Assembly: GCA_022575985.1 (NCBI GenBank)
Contig: JAKSXM010000237.1
Span: 4,296,501 to 4,360,500, forward strand
Direction: 5' to 3'
Origin: Anagrus nilaparvatae
Taxonomy: Eukaryota; Arthropoda; Insecta; Hymenoptera; Mymaridae
DNA length: 64,000 bases
Shown here: positions 19,360-29,898 of the stretch, one piece after another
Numbering within the stretch: the first letter of the stretch is position 1
Layout of the letters: each line of letters starts with the position of its first letter
Made by a program: the position numbers and the translations under genes
Notes under the pieces: model-generated
The model's database searches: none
What the model saw: the letters and a program-made list of their open reading frames with translations, nothing else
Told to the model about the DNA's origin: nothing

Positions 19360-20229
19360 TCAAAATTCATCCCAAATGCATAATTTTGCCATTTCAATCT
19401 GTTCTTTAATTTCTGCTTCTGTCCAGCATGGGCTTTCACGAATTTTCTTCTGTAATTGTTGATCATTTTGAAAATTTTCAATCGATTTATCTAGCAATAG
19501 ACCATATTTTCTTTTTCGCGAGGTCTTAGTGCTTGATGGTTTGATGCTTACAATTGTTGGTTTCTCACTAATATTTTCAAATTTGTTCCCAAAAAAACGC
19601 TTTTCAGGATTGGCTATTTCATATTCTTCAATCGTACATCCAATAATGCTTGCGAATTTGTGACTTGCAAACTTATTAAAAAGTTGATTAGAGAAGCCAT
19701 ATTTTTGAATATATGATGAATAATGTTTTTTAACGAGAAGACCATCATCGAGCATTAAATTTTTTGGTCTCGGTTTGTCAAAAATAATTGTCAGCAATAG
19801 AAATTTTAAAAAATATGTGCTATCGTAGTGTGGAATACATATCACAAAAGATGAGTCTGATCCAAAAACAGGAAGCTGTACTACATAGGACAAGAATAAA
19901 AAGTAATAACTATAAAATGGAAATTCCTTGAACATTATCTGATTAATCAAATAAATGGCTTTTGTATCGTTTTTCTTATCTTGCATTAGTTGAATAATGT
20001 AATGATAAAATGTGTGTAGAGCTTTCTGGTATAAATTTTTATAATTTATTTCTTGTAAATTTCTACAGTTATTGTAAAAATATGCACAATTACCATTTTC
20101 CAAATTATATAAATATTGAACATACTCGTTATCAATTTCACATTCACAATTTTTCCAATTTGTGATTAAATTCTTCCACAAATTTGTACATCTGCAATAA
20201 ATCATTTTTTTCTTAAAAGTTTTGTACAC
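19360..20229 (-). CDS. Unrecognised 289-aa protein
   Basis: A long intact ORF in an otherwise empty region, hence probably real. The N-terminus is cysteine-rich (IYCRC, NCEC, then a spaced pair around YFYNN), possibly zinc-binding. The middle is aromatic and hydrophobic (FPFYSYYFLFLSYVVQLP), then a mixed segment with HKFASIIGCTIEEYE, then a basic cluster TSRKRKYG that could be a nuclear signal, and an acidic C-terminus. A TTTATTGCAG acceptor-like motif lies at the start, so the first residues may be intron and earlier exons may exist. It lies 1.2 kb right of polB on the same strand, beyond a MITE, and could be a Polinton cargo gene or a host exon. I know no homologue. Confidence 0.45.
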   Translation of the reverse strand: MYKTFKKKMIYCRCTNLWKNLITNWKNCECEIDNEYVQYLYNLENGNCAYFYNNCRNLQEINYKNLYQKALHTFYHYIIQLMQDKKNDTKAIYLINQIMFKEFPFYSYYFLFLSYVVQLPVFGSDSSFVICIPHYDSTYFLKFLLLTIIFDKPRPKNLMLDDGLLVKKHYSSYIQKYGFSNQLFNKFASHKFASIIGCTIEEYEIANPEKRFFGNKFENISEKPTIVSIKPSSTKTSRKRKYGLLLDKSIENFQNDQQLQKKIRESPCWTEAEIKEQIEMAKLCIWDEF

Positions 20230-20679
20230 ATCGAGATCTTTGAAATTCTTGTGAATAATTTCTTTTTTGTATTAGTTTATATGACAATATAGCGATGGTT
20301 TCCATGCTGCAAATCTACGAACAAGCGTTATTAAGAAATTAAAAAACTTTTTTCGCGCGTATATTGAACTTTCTGTTGGTTTTTCTAGCTTTTTTAAATA
20401 GCTATTTTCAAGTGTATAGTTTATACGACTCATGATAAAGAAATATCAAGATTCACAGTTAAATTTTGGACTGATGCAAACAGCTCTCAAAGTACTTGTT
20501 TATATAAATGTCGCCACCCTTACTTTTTTGACAAAAAAGACTGGGGCCAAACGTATTTTTTATGAAATTCACAAAACCCTAATATTATTTTTTTTAAATT
20601 TTAAATATTCTTAAAGAAAGCACACATATAATAAAAAATGATCGTCTAATAAAAAAAAAATTCCTAGAGAAAAAATGCT

Positions 20680-21420
20680 CTAACAATAATATTTTAATTC
20701 AAAAGGAGCATATTATTTAAAAAACATTATAGTTTAAAAAAAAAAAAAATGCTGGTTTGAATTTTTAGGGTAAAGTCAAAATTTACGTGTGGTAATTTTT
20801 TTAACAAATGATAAATAATGAAATCATATTATCGCTTTTTTTAAATATGAAATTTATTAAAGTGTCTTACGCGCTATTTAAACTTAAATGTCGAGCCAAT
20901 ATCGTAAAACGTCATAGATTAGATTTGTTATGTATTTAAAATGTTGGCTTTTTTAAAGTATAAAATTTATCAAGCGTTCTTACGCTCGATCTAAGCTTAA
21001 ATACAATATCGTAAAAAAAATTATAAATGAGATTTGATGCTTGTTTAAATCTATGGTAGTAGCTTTTGCAGCGCATTTTTTAAAAAATAAAAAATTGTGT
21101 GATAAATGATTTTTTTTAACAGTAATAATTTAATTCAAAAGTCGCACATTATTTAAAAAAACATTATAGTTTAAAAAATATTCTCATTTGGGTTTTAAAT
21201 TTTTTTTTAGGGTGAATTGAAAAAACAGGTGGTTTAAAAAATATCATCGAAATTTTACGTGTGGGAATGTTTTTAACAAATACAAAATGATAAATAATGA
21301 AATCATATTATTTCTTTTTAAAGGCAAAATTTATTAAAAGTTAAGCTTAAATGCCAACCCAATATCGTAAAAATTTTTATAAATGAGATTCAGCGTGTGA
21401 ATATTCGATTTGGTCTATAG
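20680..21420. repeat. Diverged tandem repeat, about 430 bp
   Basis: A block containing AATTCAAAAG, CATTATTTAAAA and AACATTATAGTTTAAAAAA occurs near 20695 and again near 21128. Both copies continue through a TTTACGTGTGG block and an ATGATAAATAATGAAATCATATTAT block, with a partial copy between them around 20940-21060. No coding signal. Confidence 0.6.
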
Positions 21421-21870
21421 TAACTTTTTCTAAGTATATTTTTGAAAAAATTTAAGGAGTGGGTGTAGGGTGAGTATTCGATTTTTGCCTATAGTGACTT
21501 TTTTTTAAGTATATTTTTTGAAAATTTAAGGAGTGTGAGGGCCAGTTTGAGAGGGGTTTTAGAAGCATATAAGTCCGTGATATCTTAAAAGGACGCTAAG
21601 TCTGATTTTTTGAATTTTGAAGGGACTCAGTTACAAGTTTTTTGAAAAAAATGACTCAACTTCAAATGAAAATTCTTAAAAAGGAAAGAAAGGCTGAAAA
21701 GCGAGTGGAAAAAAAGGTGTACTCAATGGCGTACATTAACTTCTCCAAATTTATTATTTTTATTTTAACCGAAAATTTTATTTGGACTTGGTAAGAATAA
21801 AAAATATATATTTAAAAAATACGTGTTTACAATTAGCAAAGTAATATGTTTTTTTCTTTTTTTGTTAAAG

Positions 21871-21954
21871 GTAAAGAAGGTTATTAATTTCGACGGTAGT
21901 GATGACGATGAAAATCATCCGTTAGCTAGATGTAGCCGCAGGACTAGAAATTTA
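21871..21954 (+). CDS. Candidate exon of an unrecognised gene
   Basis: A 28-codon open segment between a TTTTTGTTAAAG acceptor and a GTAAGT donor. It reads VKKVINFDGSDDDENHP, then a basic RCSRRTRNL end. Phase is 0 at both ends. It joins in frame to 22163-22327. No family recognised; the acidic-then-basic make-up is usual for nuclear or transposase-derived tails. Confidence 0.35.
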
Positions 21955-22162
21955 GTAAGTGGAAAATTTTTTTTGTATTTAGAAAGCTAATAAAATTTAA
22001 AAAAAAATAAAATTTATTAAAAATTTTTATTAAAAATAATTTTTCCTTTAAAAAATATTTATTATTCAATAAGCATGCTCTTTAAAATTTAATTATTTAA
22101 TATCGAACTTTATACTATGTTATAAAATCATTTAAAAAATTTTTTTATTTTGTGAATTTCAG

Positions 22163-22327
22163 TGACATTTGCTGGCCATGGATAAAATTCTGCGAACATT
22201 GCATCAACAATCAAGCAACTTGCTCGACTATGATGGTACTATATGGCCGCTCTGTTTAAATCGCTTATTCGGGGAAAAGGATTTGGAAAAAAGCCCTATT
22301 ATTAAAAGACGTCGCTTATTCTTCTAA
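22163..22327 (+). CDS. Candidate last exon, opening with an in-frame TGA
   Basis: After a TGTGAATTTCAG acceptor the first codon is TGA, yet the same frame is then open for 53 codons to TAA at 22325-22327. It includes MDKILRTLHQQSSNLLDYDG and a basic KRRRLFF end. The next base pair context (TGA CAT) would be an arginine codon if the T were C. So this is a premature stop in a decaying gene, a readthrough site or a natural end with chance ORF. Poly(A)-like AATAAA motifs lie near 22449 and 22477. Confidence 0.3.
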
Positions 22328-23283
22328 AAAAATATTTATAAAAACGCACTATATTTGCGTAACTATTATCTAAAATATAACTATAAGCTATAACTAAACT
22401 AATATTGTATTGTACTCGCTATTGTAAGATTTTATATACTTTTTTATGTAATAAATGCTTTTATAAATTTTTGAATGAATAAAAACATTATAAAGCCATT
22501 TTTTATTTTTATACTTGCTGTCCACACCTGCTATATTATTACAAATTTATTGATGAAATAGCCAAGCACATAGTAAAATATTTCAAGTCATTTAAAAAAA
22601 AATCCCATTTAATATAATACTCCCAATCCCGTTTGATCATGATTATTATAGTATTTTTTAAAAACACCTGTGGAGAATACTATATATAAACTATATATAC
22701 AATAACATATATTATTATTATTATTGATCCTTATTGTAGCATGCCGCTTTATTATCGAAATTTTCATAAAGAAAAACCGGAAAATTAAAAAAATATTGTT
22801 TGAAAAACATCATTCTTTTCGCCTTAGATACTTTTTTTTAAATTTTTTTGAATTTTTTTCGAGAGCTCTTCAGCAATTTTTTTTACATGCTTTTTAAATA
22901 TATAAGGCTGCCTCGAAAATTGAAATTTTTTACTGCTCAGAATAGGGTCCTCTTATGACCCAACTACTTATTTATAGGATGTAAATATAATACATATAAA
23001 AAGAAATTGTCTCTTATGCGTAGGTTGAGTAAAAAGTAAAAAAATTAAGTGTAAAACACTTTTAATTCAAAATATAAAGTTTTAAAATTTTCGCTAATTT
23101 AAACAAATCGGAGATTTTGTATCAGTTTCAGATGGATTTCATAGTATCCAAACCACGTTGTTAAAACTAACAGATGACATCAGAATGAGTAAAGAAAAAA
23201 GTTGGCTACTCTGCTATTGCAATTTGTCTTATCAAAAGGTCTTCGAATAGTATATTTACGGCTCGAGTCCAGAAAAGTAAAGA

Positions 23284-23500
23284 ATGGCCCAAATCGCACG
23301 TAAATTACCTTCCGAGGCGAAGCCGAGGATGGTAAACTGCGATTTGGGTCTTTCCTTATTTATGGACAAGGCTCGTATAACATTTTTCTGTGTCTGTGGC
23401 GAGAAAACGAGTATTTTTCGGACGCGTAGCGTCCGGGAAATACTTGCTTTCTCGACGCAGACCAGAAAAATGTTTTCCCTTCAAACGTATTAAAAAAGGT
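23284..23500. mobile_element. Two adjacent GC-richer hairpins (MITE-like)
   Basis: CCCAAATCGCACGTAAATTACC pairs with GGTAAACTGCGATTTGGG around a loop with GAGGCGAAGCCGAG. Directly after, AACATTTTTCTG pairs with CAGAAAAATGTT around an arm with CGAGAAAACGAGTATTTTTCGGACGC. Their GC content stands out sharply from the flanks. Related hairpins occur at about 35.58-35.76 and 59.75-59.81 kb. Confidence 0.65.
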
Positions 23501-23934
23501 AAAGGATATTGTTTTTTCCAAGCAATCCCTTCAGTAAATGTGTACATACATTAGTGGTCAATCCATGGGCGTAACATCTAAAGAAACCTTTTCTCGTGAA
23601 GTCAATATTGGAGTCCCTCAATAGCCGGTTCTTAATCCTCTTTTTTTTGCATTTAAGGTAGAGTTCCGCGAGATACGATATTAACGTTTTCATTTCGATA
23701 CGATTTCTATATCAAAGGTCCGATATATCGACAAATATCGATATCGATAAGAATAATAAAAATGAAAAATAATATGCAATTTTTTTAAAAATTATATATT
23801 TATCAAAAAATAAGCGAAAATATGACTTAAATTTCACAAATTCCATTTTTCAATTTTGATTTGGACCAAGCGCTTATGCACATCAGTGCCTTCAGAAGAT
23901 ACATCAGTACATTACTTGTAAAAATCGTACTTTC

Positions 23935-24076
23935 AAATATAAGTACTTTCATGGAAATAAATGAGGTATTATATCTAAAAAAAAAAAAAGTAGTTTGAGA
24001 TTTTTATATGAAAAAATTTTTGGAAAAAAAATTAGATCTGAATTCCATAATGGTTGTCAAATTTCACCGGTTACAT

Positions 24077-24110
<34 letters not shown>

Positions 24111-24140
24111 TTTTTTTAAAAACCGGTTTTTTAGCTACCA
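23935..24140 (-). repeat. Single copy of the satellite family with (CA)n end
   Basis: It contains AGTACTTTCATGGAAATAAATGAGGTATT, the inverse of the left-edge satellite, then a (CA)n run at about 24078-24107, then AAAAACCGGTTTTTTAGCT. This is the same arrangement as at the right window edge, so a dispersed element end rather than chance. Confidence 0.7.
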
Positions 24141-24171
24141 TTTTAAAAACCGGTTTTTTGCAACTTTTGTT

Positions 24172-24735
24172 CTAGCCCTCCAGGATTTGGACTAATAAGG
24201 GTTTTTGGGGTCGCTGATCACGAATATTGAAGTTATAACTATAAAAAATTACCCCTTTACTCTTAAAGTGGCTAAAACTACCCCTAAAAAGGGTGTTTTT
24301 GCTACTTTCTCTCTAGCCCTTCAAGATTCGATCTAATAGGGTTTATTGGGTCACTGGTCACAAAAATCGATGTATTTTCAATTAGAACGTAACTTTTCAC
24401 CCTTAAAGAGACCAAAACTACCCCTCAAAGGAATGTTTTCGCTACTTTCACTCTAGCCTTTCAAGATTCGATCTAATAGGGTTTTTTGGGTCGCTTATCA
24501 AAAAAATTGATTCCTTTTTAATGAAAAGTTAACTCTTCACCCTTAAATTGTCCGAAACTGCCCATAAAAGGGGTGTTTTTGCTAGTTTCACTCTAGCCCA
24601 TCAAGATTCGATCTAATAGGGTTTATTGGGTCGCTGATCACAAAAATCGATGTATTTTCAATTAAAACGTAATTCTTCACCCTTAAATTAGCAAAGCTAC
24701 CCTTAAAGGTGGTGTTTTCTCTACTTAGCAACATT
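24172..24735 (+). repeat. Tandem array, about 142-bp unit, four copies
   Basis: The unit contains TCAAGATTCGATCTAATAGGG, then TTGGGTCGCTGATCACAAAAATCGATG and CCCTTAAA...ACTACCCC. Copies start near 24172, 24318, 24460 and 24598. Related single units lie near 50.6-50.9 kb in the opposite orientation. Confidence 0.8.
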
Positions 24736-24956
24736 CCCTATAGAATCTTATTCAGCAGTATCGTCAATTTTATATGAGATTGCTTACTTGAAAACATTGC
24801 TAATGTAAAATCTGGCATACACAAGTACCTCAAATATGGATCCTGTAATTTATTGTCATTAATTACACGCTGAAAAATGTTTTCTTGATGAAGCGACATA
24901 ATGCATTTAGTGTTATTTTTACAAAATCCTTCTGAACGTATTTTTTGGATTACTTC

Positions 24957-25240
24957 TAAATTTTAGTAATTTTGAAAGTTTCCTTCTTTGGCAAGTTTGT
25001 ATTGTTTACTATGTTTATATTGTTTAATAAAGATAAATGAATATCTCTAGGTAATATATTTATAATATGATATTTTAGAATCCTCCCTTTTTTACCACTG
25101 CAGCTTAAGAGAATAGAGCCCGTATGATTAACTTCTAAACTATTTGTTTTTGAAGTTATATACATATTATAAAAGCCTGGTTCGTTTATAGTTAAAATAT
25201 GTTTTGCGTATAAAACAATACTATCATTTGTAGTTTGGAT
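24957..25240 (-). CDS. Unrecognised partial ORF
   Basis: About 93 open codons, with a beta-strand-like stretch (SIVLYAKHILTINEPGFYNM) followed by HTGSILLSCSGKKG and a C-terminal NIVNNTNLPKKE. It could be the last exon of a gene whose upstream part overlaps the ORF at 25282-25528, which is in a different frame. No start codon is needed if it is an exon. I recognise no family. Confidence 0.3.
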
Positions 25241-25281
25241 GATACCATAGAATTGTAATTAACATCCCTTACAGTTTTCAT

Positions 25282-25528
25282 TCAGAATAACATTTCTTGA
25301 AGATTTAAATATGCATCGTCACTTTGAAGTTGGCTCACAGGTACGCGATAGTGACCCACTTTGTATTTAAAAAATTTATTGAGTACACAGTCCATATAAT
25401 GATCAAAAATGGTAGTAGATTCTTCTTTATCGTTGCTATATGAATTATCGCTTTCCCCTTCTTCGGCAGAAGATCTTATTTCCACAATAAGAGATTTTTT
25501 AGTCGTTTGTTTTTTTAGTTTGTTAGTC
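25282..25528 (-). CDS. Unrecognised acidic partial ORF, cut by a foldback element
   Basis: About 80 open codons with a basic start (KLKKQTTKKS), an acidic serine-rich stretch (SSAEEGESDNSYSNDKEES) and TIFDHYMDCVLNKFFKYKV. Composition resembles the linker before a BEN, MADF or transposase domain, but no domain is visible. A 1.56-kb foldback element is inserted exactly at its upstream edge with a 4-bp target duplication, so the upstream part, if any, was separated. Confidence 0.3.
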
Positions 25529-25532
25529 AATG

Positions 25533-27095
25533 CACGGTGACCTAGAAGCGTTTTATTATGCGATCAAAATGAAAAAAAAAACTGTATGTTAGGATCTTTT
25601 CTACACTAAAAAATTTCTACGTATTTTCCATCCGGACCTTCTATCCAGCTACTTTAAGCGTTTGCTGTCAATATTTTCATAATTTGAATAATGATGATTT
25701 GAATTTTTTTATAAGACTGGCTTTTTTTTTCGAAGTATCCGGGATTCCTAACGTGTCTGCAGAACTCGAAAATATAAGTAAAAAAAATAAGTTTCTCGTT
25801 GGATTTAGACCAAAACATCGATTTCTGAGCCCACGATAGCTCTCGAAAGTTTTTTTTTTTTGCCTCCTTAAAATGGGGATTTTTTTTAAACTTTCAGTTT
25901 TTCCAGTGGATTAAAATTACATTTAAAATTATGTTCCAATTGATATACTTTAGTATTTTTTCCCCAGAAATCCGATGAAACCATTTATTTTAGTTTTTGA
26001 CTACGTTTTATAGGAGAAAAATCGATTTTCGTTGCCTTTTAGGGTCCAAATTTCAAGGGGACCAAATTAAAAATTTTATAGTTTTCTGAATAAATTTTTT
26101 TGTATATTATTAACAAGAAGGACTTGTCTATTATTTCCCTAAGAATTCGATGGAACTATTTATTTTAGCTTTTGACCACGTTTTATAGGAGAAAAATCGA
26201 TTTTATTGGTTTTTAGGGTCCCAATTTTAAGGAAATCTATTATAAAAAGTTAGCAGTTTTCAAAATAAGTTTTTCTGATTATTATTTAAAAGATGGTCTT
26301 GTATACTTTTTCCCCAGGAATCCGATGAAACCATTTATTTTAGCTTTTGACCACTTCTTATATGAGAAAAATCGACTTTTGTCGTGTTTTGGGGTCCCAA
26401 TTTGAAGGAAATCAATCATAAAAGTATAACAGTTTACAAAATAAATTTTTCTGAATATTATTTACTAAAGTAACTTATGTATTTTTTCCCCAGAAATCCG
26501 ATGAAAACATTTATTTTAGCTTTTGACTTCCTCTTATATGAGAAAAATCGATTTTTTTTCGTGTTTTAGGGTCCTAATTTTAAGGAAAACAATCAAAAAA
26601 GTTTATTAGTTTACAAAATAAAATTACCTAAATATTATTTAGTAAAGATACTTATGTATTTTTTCCCCAGGAATCCGATGAAACCATTTATTTTCGCTTT
26701 TGATTACCTCTTATACGAGAAAAATCGATTTTTGTCGTGTTTCAGGGTCCCAATTTTGAGGAAATCCATTATAAAAGGTTATCAGTTTTCAAAATATGTT
26801 TTTCTGAATATTATTTACAAGAGGATCTTGTATATTTTTTCCCCAGAAATTCGACCACGTCTTATATGAGAAAAATCGAATTCTGTCTTTTTTCAGGGCC
26901 ATAATTTTAAGGAAATCCATTATAAAAATTAAGACAATATTGAAAATATGAAAATATTGACAGCAAATGCTTAAAGTAGCTGGATATAAGATCCGGATAG
27001 GAAATTCGTAGACATTTTTTAGTGTAGAAAACACCTCACCATACGGTTTTTTTTGTCATTTTGATCGAATAATAAAACGCTTCCAGGTCACCGTG
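25533..27095. mobile_element. Foldback transposon, about 155-bp terminal repeats, AATG duplication
   Basis: Ends CACGGTGACCTAGAAGCG and, inverted, CACGGTGACCTGGAAGCG continue as matching arms of about 155 bp, through CTATCCAGCTACTTTAAGC to TGCTGTCAATATTTTCATA. AATG occurs immediately outside both ends (25529-25532 and 27096-27099). The interior consists of tandem repeats of about 170-185 bp and has no transposase. A non-autonomous foldback element is the simplest reading. Confidence 0.85.
25965..26880 (+). repeat. Internal tandem repeat of the foldback element, 5+ copies
   Basis: The block CCCCAGAAATCCGATGAAACC plus TTTATTTTAGCTTTTGACCA recurs near 25967, 26145, 26315, 26488, 26665 and, truncated, 26842. 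Each unit contains GAGAAAAATCGATTTT and AGGGTCCCAATTTTAAGGAAA. Confidence 0.85.
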
Positions 27096-27181
27096 AATGT
27101 TTTTTAATTATCACGTTTTTTTCCAAATTTGATTCCTTATCTAAATTTATAGGAAAATTATACATGTTGCTTTTATTTATT

Positions 27182-28345
27182 TTAGTTAGAAAAAATTTTG
27201 TGTACGGCTTTCTTCAGAATATCAGTGGTTATTCCATCAGGCCTAAGTGCCTTTCCATTTTTGAGCGAGTCTACTGCTGTTACATGCTCCTCCACGGTGA
27301 ATTCGGGGATATTCTCCTCGTCATCCTCCTCTAAGTCAACCTCTTTCTTCCTCTCACTGTGGGTAGGGAAAAGTCCGAACACTATACGGCCAACCTCCTC
27401 TTCGTTCATAATGCCACTTGCGGAATAAACCCCAATTCTCTTGGTGACTAATTTGTAAACAAGACCCAAGCAGCGTCCGATCTGGTCCTAGCACGTGTGG
27501 CTCTCCTTCTTGTCGTTATGCTCGCACTTCTTAAACGGGCTATTTCAGCGTTCCAGCAGTAGGCTGGTGGTCTATCTTCGCAGGTTCTTTTCTTGAGCAT
27601 GGCTTTGTTACATGTCTTTTCCAAAAAAGTCATGATTTCATTGACTAATATCTCTGCGTCGTCAATATTTCCTGGCCTTATTGCCTTTCCCAGGATAGCA
27701 GTCTCTCCACTTTTAAGCATGTTCACAAATATTTCGCGGTTTAGCCGCTTGATGTTCCATCCACAACATTTCCGTGCTTCGTCTCTTCGTATCTGTCGAC
27801 GTTCGTCATGCACCTCAAAAGAGATATATTGGTGGTCACTCGCTGAGAAGTCCTCCAGAACTTCCTAATCTATAATTCTAGCAGCTAAATCTTGATGCTA
27901 GGAATATATCCGGGATGGTCTGTCTGCAGCCAGGTCTTCTGAAAGTTGTAGTAATACCTACATTTAGCACCGCTAAGTTGAGCCTGGCACACAGGTCCAG
28001 TATATCCTCTCCTCTGTCATCCGTTTCGGGCATACCCTACTCGGGAGCCCTTGCGTTGAAATTACCTCCTATGAGAATTTCGCCGGCCATGTACCTTACT
28101 GCATCTTCCAGACTGTTAAGTTTGGTCAGAGTATCCTCTCTGGACTCATTTAGTGTTAAGTACACACTTATGTAAGTAACACTTTGCGTCTTAATCCAGA
28201 CAAAACCTCTGCCGGAGCCATTCTCTTGAACAAGTACCTTCCTTGGATTTACTATCTAAATAGCTGCTTTCGCCAGCTCATCAGAAAACCAGTTCTGGGA
28301 GCGTGATCCAGCCCACTGTTCACTTATAAGGAGAAGGTCCGCAGC
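27182..28345 (-). mobile_element. R1-like non-LTR retrotransposon fragment
   Basis: Reading from high to low, the first half encodes an apurinic-type endonuclease domain: LLLISEQWAGSRSQNWFS, then GGNFNARAPE, ETDDRGEDILDLCARLNL and TTFRRPGCRQTIPDI. The second half has the linker (CCGWNIKRLNREIFV) and the very start of reverse transcriptase (DSLKNGKALRPDGI). Two conserved tryptophan positions read TAG, and there are frameshifts near 27860 and 27460. The fragment lacks ORF1, most of RT and a tail, so it is truncated at both sides. The base composition is GC-richer than its surroundings, which is usual for insect R1-clade elements. Confidence 0.85.
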
Positions 28346-28610
28346 ACAGTGTAGTAAAAAAAGAAAAGTGGCCAAAAATCGGCTTTAACGCAATTTCTTA
28401 TGAAAAAAAATTCTGCTGGATCAAAAATGACCGTTTTTGTGTATACTAAATGATAGGCTACCGAGATCAAAAAAATTTTTTTTTTTTTAATTTTTTTAGC
28501 TGCTGAATGAAAATAAAAAATCTATTTTTTACCATAAAAAGGTAAAATATTTTTTTATTTTCATTCAGCAGCTAAAAAAATTAAAAAAAAAAAAATTTTT
28601 TTGATGCAAG
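28346..28610 (+). mobile_element. Truncated copy of a CACAGTG-ended foldback element
   Basis: It begins CACAGTGTAGTAAAAAAAG directly at the end of the LINE fragment and contains GGCCAAAAATCGGCTTTAACGC and a GATCAAAAAAATTT arm. A hairpin follows around 28498-28573 (AGCTGCTGAATGAAAATAAA against its complement). The same sequence occurs inverted at 49440-49562, where the end is complete. The right arm here stops after GAT, so the copy is truncated. Confidence 0.75.
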
Positions 28611-28960
28611 ATTCACAAGATTCCCTTAAAAAAAGAAAAAAAATAATAATAATAATAATAATTATTATTATTATTATAATAAATAATCAAAATAATCTCT
28701 TAAAAAATATATACAGTAAAATTCCAAAAGTCAAAATCCTTTTAAAAAACCCTATTTTTAATAATGTAATAAAAAAAAACACAATAGTATTGTATTACCA
28801 GGTATTAAAGGTAAACTTTATAGGTTTGTAAAAAGAGGAAAAGACCTCACTTTGACTTCAGAAGATGTTAATTTTGTATATAAATTAAAATGTAAAATTT
28901 GTCCTTATAAATTAAATTTTTTCAACGTTTTTTGCAATTTCAGGTTAAGGAATGCTGAGT
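28611..28960 (+). pseudogene. Possible Penelope-like retroelement remnant
   Basis: Two short frames. One ends with NNVIKKNTIVL; the next reads RFVKRGKDLTLTSEDVNFVY, then KLKCKIC. An (I/V)-V-Y-K-x-x-C-x-x-C block precedes the GIY-YIG endonuclease of Penelope-like elements, so this may be a relic. The following GIY-YIG residues are not visible. A (AAT)n/(ATT)n microsatellite sits at 28640-28685. Confidence 0.25.
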
Positions 28961-29424
28961 TGATACTAGAAATATTACAAAAACGTAGACCCCTTAACAA
29001 AAATTTTGAGATCCATCACGTCCAAAATGTTTGTTTCTATTTGGCGTAATGAATTCCAAAAGATTGAAAACAAAAATTTCAGCTCAGAAAATAGCTTAGA
29101 AAATTATGAGCACTTTTGCAATGTATTTTAAATGGGACACATTTTAGCCTATATCGTCGATTCCTTTGCTAAAATTTAAAAACCGACAGGGAGGTTTTTT
29201 GTTACCAAACAAGCACTCATATCTGAGAAATTTCAATTTAATCAGAGCAGATTACGCCGAATATTCTAACCCTCCCCCCTTTTATTAGTTATTTATAGTA
29301 TTTTAAATTTAATAAAAATCAAATAACGCAAAAATATGTGACCGCAAGACTATTTCTATTAGCATAGAACATGTTTATAGGGAGGGGGTATTTCAGAACT
29401 TGATAATTAAAGGGGGGGGGGGGG

Positions 29425-29898
29425 TTTTTTTTGCATGCGAGCAGGGTTGGCGTATGTAATTTTTACATACGCCTGGGTGAGAATGCGTTACGCATATCTA
29501 GGACCGGACCCTAGATTATGTCGGACTCCATGCTTAACATGTTTACCGACTAAACTCACCCCCCATTAAACATCCTGCGCCTATTACTCTCAAAACCGGA
29601 ACCACCTTTTCAGGTATAACTTCAGTTTTGAGAAGCGCGGCCTAGATCATAAGATCTTCATCCTGCCATAATATTAGATTTTTCTTTTAAATATTATGAT
29701 GAAAACAGGATCCTAGCCTCAGCGTGGTGAAGAGTTTTAAATCTGTATATATTTACGAAAGTATTTTCATACTACGAATAGCGTCTATATACAGTTATGA
29801 AACTCTTACTCGGGAGGCGAACCCGCTCTATATGTAAGTATCTCTACTTACATATAGTCGCGAGATTTAAACCACTCGACCACCGCCTCTGTTAAAAA
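29425..29898 (-). mobile_element. tRNA-derived SINE
   Basis: On the minus strand the head has an A-box-like TGGTCGAGTGGTTTAAATC (about 29866-29884) and a B box GGGTTCGCCTCCC (29812-29824). The body contains several short palindromes and ends near TTGCATGCAAAAAAAACC. A run of 12-13 G with A's lies at each side (29412-29424 and 29899-29910), consistent with a target duplication of an A/G-rich site. The tRNA part most resembles a Ser/Leu-type tRNA, but the arm between A and B boxes is a 13-bp palindrome (CTATATGTAAGTA with its complement) and not a normal anticodon arm. Confidence 0.65.

Noticed and set aside
27198..28175. Plus-strand ORFs at 27198-27428, 27593-27868 and 27915-28175
   Set aside because: They are shadows of the minus-strand R1-like LINE frames, which carry clear endonuclease and RT motifs.
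29812..29884. A functional tRNA-Ser or tRNA-Leu gene
   Set aside because: The anticodon arm is replaced by a long palindrome and the acceptor stem does not close; a SINE head explains the A and B boxes.
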